A stretch of DNA of 64,000 nucleotides from positions 62,001-126,000 of the forward strand of contig CAKMKG010000023.1 of NCBI GenBank assembly GCA_927441425.1, in the 5' to 3' direction. Position numbers and translations under genes: made by a program. This document shows, in pieces, positions 63,594 through 64,000 of this stretch (position 1 is its first letter; each line of letters starts with the position of its first letter). The DNA is from an uncultured Bacillota bacterium. GTDB lineage: Bacteria; Bacillota; Clostridia; Peptostreptococcales; Anaerovoracaceae. Below the pieces are notes generated by a model that was not told the DNA's origin, made no database searches, and was given only the letters and a program-made list of their open reading frames with translations.

Positions 63594-64000
63594 ATGGATC
63601 GTTCCAATTCTTTGAATCCTAACACATGGTTAACTGTTGAACAGATGATGAATAAGAACTTTAAGGTTCTTCATGTGGGTGACACATTACGTACCGTTAT
63701 TGAGTACTATCAAGAATATAAAATCAATACACTTCCTGTCGTTGATGAAAATGAAAACCTAATCGGCGTATTCCCTAAAAAAAGACTGTTTAAAGCGTTA
63801 TTGGAAGGTTCATGCTTGGATACTCCATGTACACCTTATATCGTTAACAATCCGGTTTTTGTAACCGTTGATCGAACGTATGATGAATATTCTCTGGTTG
63901 TAAGAGTGACGAAAAGTCAGGTTGACAACGTCGTTGTTCTTGATCATTCCAATAAGGTGGTTGGAATGATCGGAACTGCAGAATTTCTTCGTGAAAGCTT
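63594..64000 (+). CDS. CBS-domain protein, 3' end beyond the window
   Basis: Open to the window edge, 135 residues visible. Two CBS motifs: about 15-75 (TVEQMMNKNFKVLHVGDTLRTVIEYY...LPVVDENENLIGVFPKKRLFKALL) and about 85-135 (PVFVTVDRTYDEYSLVVRVTKSQVDNVVVLDHSNKVVGMIGTAEFLRES). CBS pairs sense adenine nucleotides. Clostridial sigma-54 activators often start this way before PAS and AAA+ domains. Together with the sigma-54 promoter upstream, that identity is plausible, but no AAA+ part is in view. Confidence 0.85.
   Translation, partial: MDRSNSLNPNTWLTVEQMMNKNFKVLHVGDTLRTVIEYYQEYKINTLPVVDENENLIGVFPKKRLFKALLEGSCLDTPCTPYIVNNPVFVTVDRTYDEYSLVVRVTKSQVDNVVVLDHSNKVVGMIGTAEFLRES

Overview
The window looks like chromosomal DNA of an anaerobic, endospore-forming, amino-acid/amine-fermenting clostridium (Firmicutes). 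The evidence is strong AGGAGG ribosome sites, SpoVAF, CwlJ/GerQ-like and Spo0E-like sporulation genes, a Na+-type V-ATPase, clustered Bcd-EtfBA and a biotin-dependent Na+-pumping glutaconyl-CoA decarboxylase. Gene content recalls Anaerovoracaceae / Clostridiales family XIII, but that placement is inference. I see no rRNA, tRNA, CRISPR array, insertion sequence or phage region.

Layout. 0-8.7 kb: a TipAS-type MerR regulator with its own promoter, a CoA-binding protein, an ACT/DUF711 pair, a radical SAM protein, a DUF6873 protein, ung, and a microprotein-lemA-DUF2207 group. 8.7-13.2 kb (minus strand): three paralogous cell-wall amidases, two with altered metal sites, a methyltransferase and a two-repeat helical protein. 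13.3-22.2 kb: typA, a BlaR1/BlaI-like pair with a non-penicillin sensor, fliB, a DEAD-box helicase, an MscS channel. 22.3-31.5 kb: a ten-gene V-type ATPase operon with two different K (rotor) subunits. 31.5-37.9 kb: pyrBICFKDE behind a leader peptide and attenuator. 38-41.3 kb: sporulation/germination genes. 41.6-47.6 kb: dnaE, pfkA, pyk.

47.7-64 kb is the most distinctive region. A NhaC-type antiporter and a MerR regulator lie beside two class III aminotransferases (one PatA-like) and a CoA-acylating aldehyde dehydrogenase. After a terminator comes a near-perfect sigma-54 promoter with three 8-bp activator-like boxes spaced exactly 20 bp apart. It precedes a biotin carrier, butyryl-CoA dehydrogenase, EtfBA, a DUF6125 protein, two tiny membrane proteins, GcdB, a glutaryl-CoA-dehydrogenase-like enzyme and GcdA. 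A CBS-domain protein, perhaps the start of a sigma-54 activator, runs off the right edge. Read together, the genes fit a route from a C5 amine/amino acid (cadaverine or 5-aminovalerate) through glutarate semialdehyde, glutaryl-CoA, glutaconyl-CoA and crotonyl-CoA to butyryl-CoA. Energy would be conserved by Na+-pumping decarboxylation and electron bifurcation, and the Na+ gradient could be used by the V-ATPase and antiporter. Enzyme families are read from sequence; the substrate assignment is inference.
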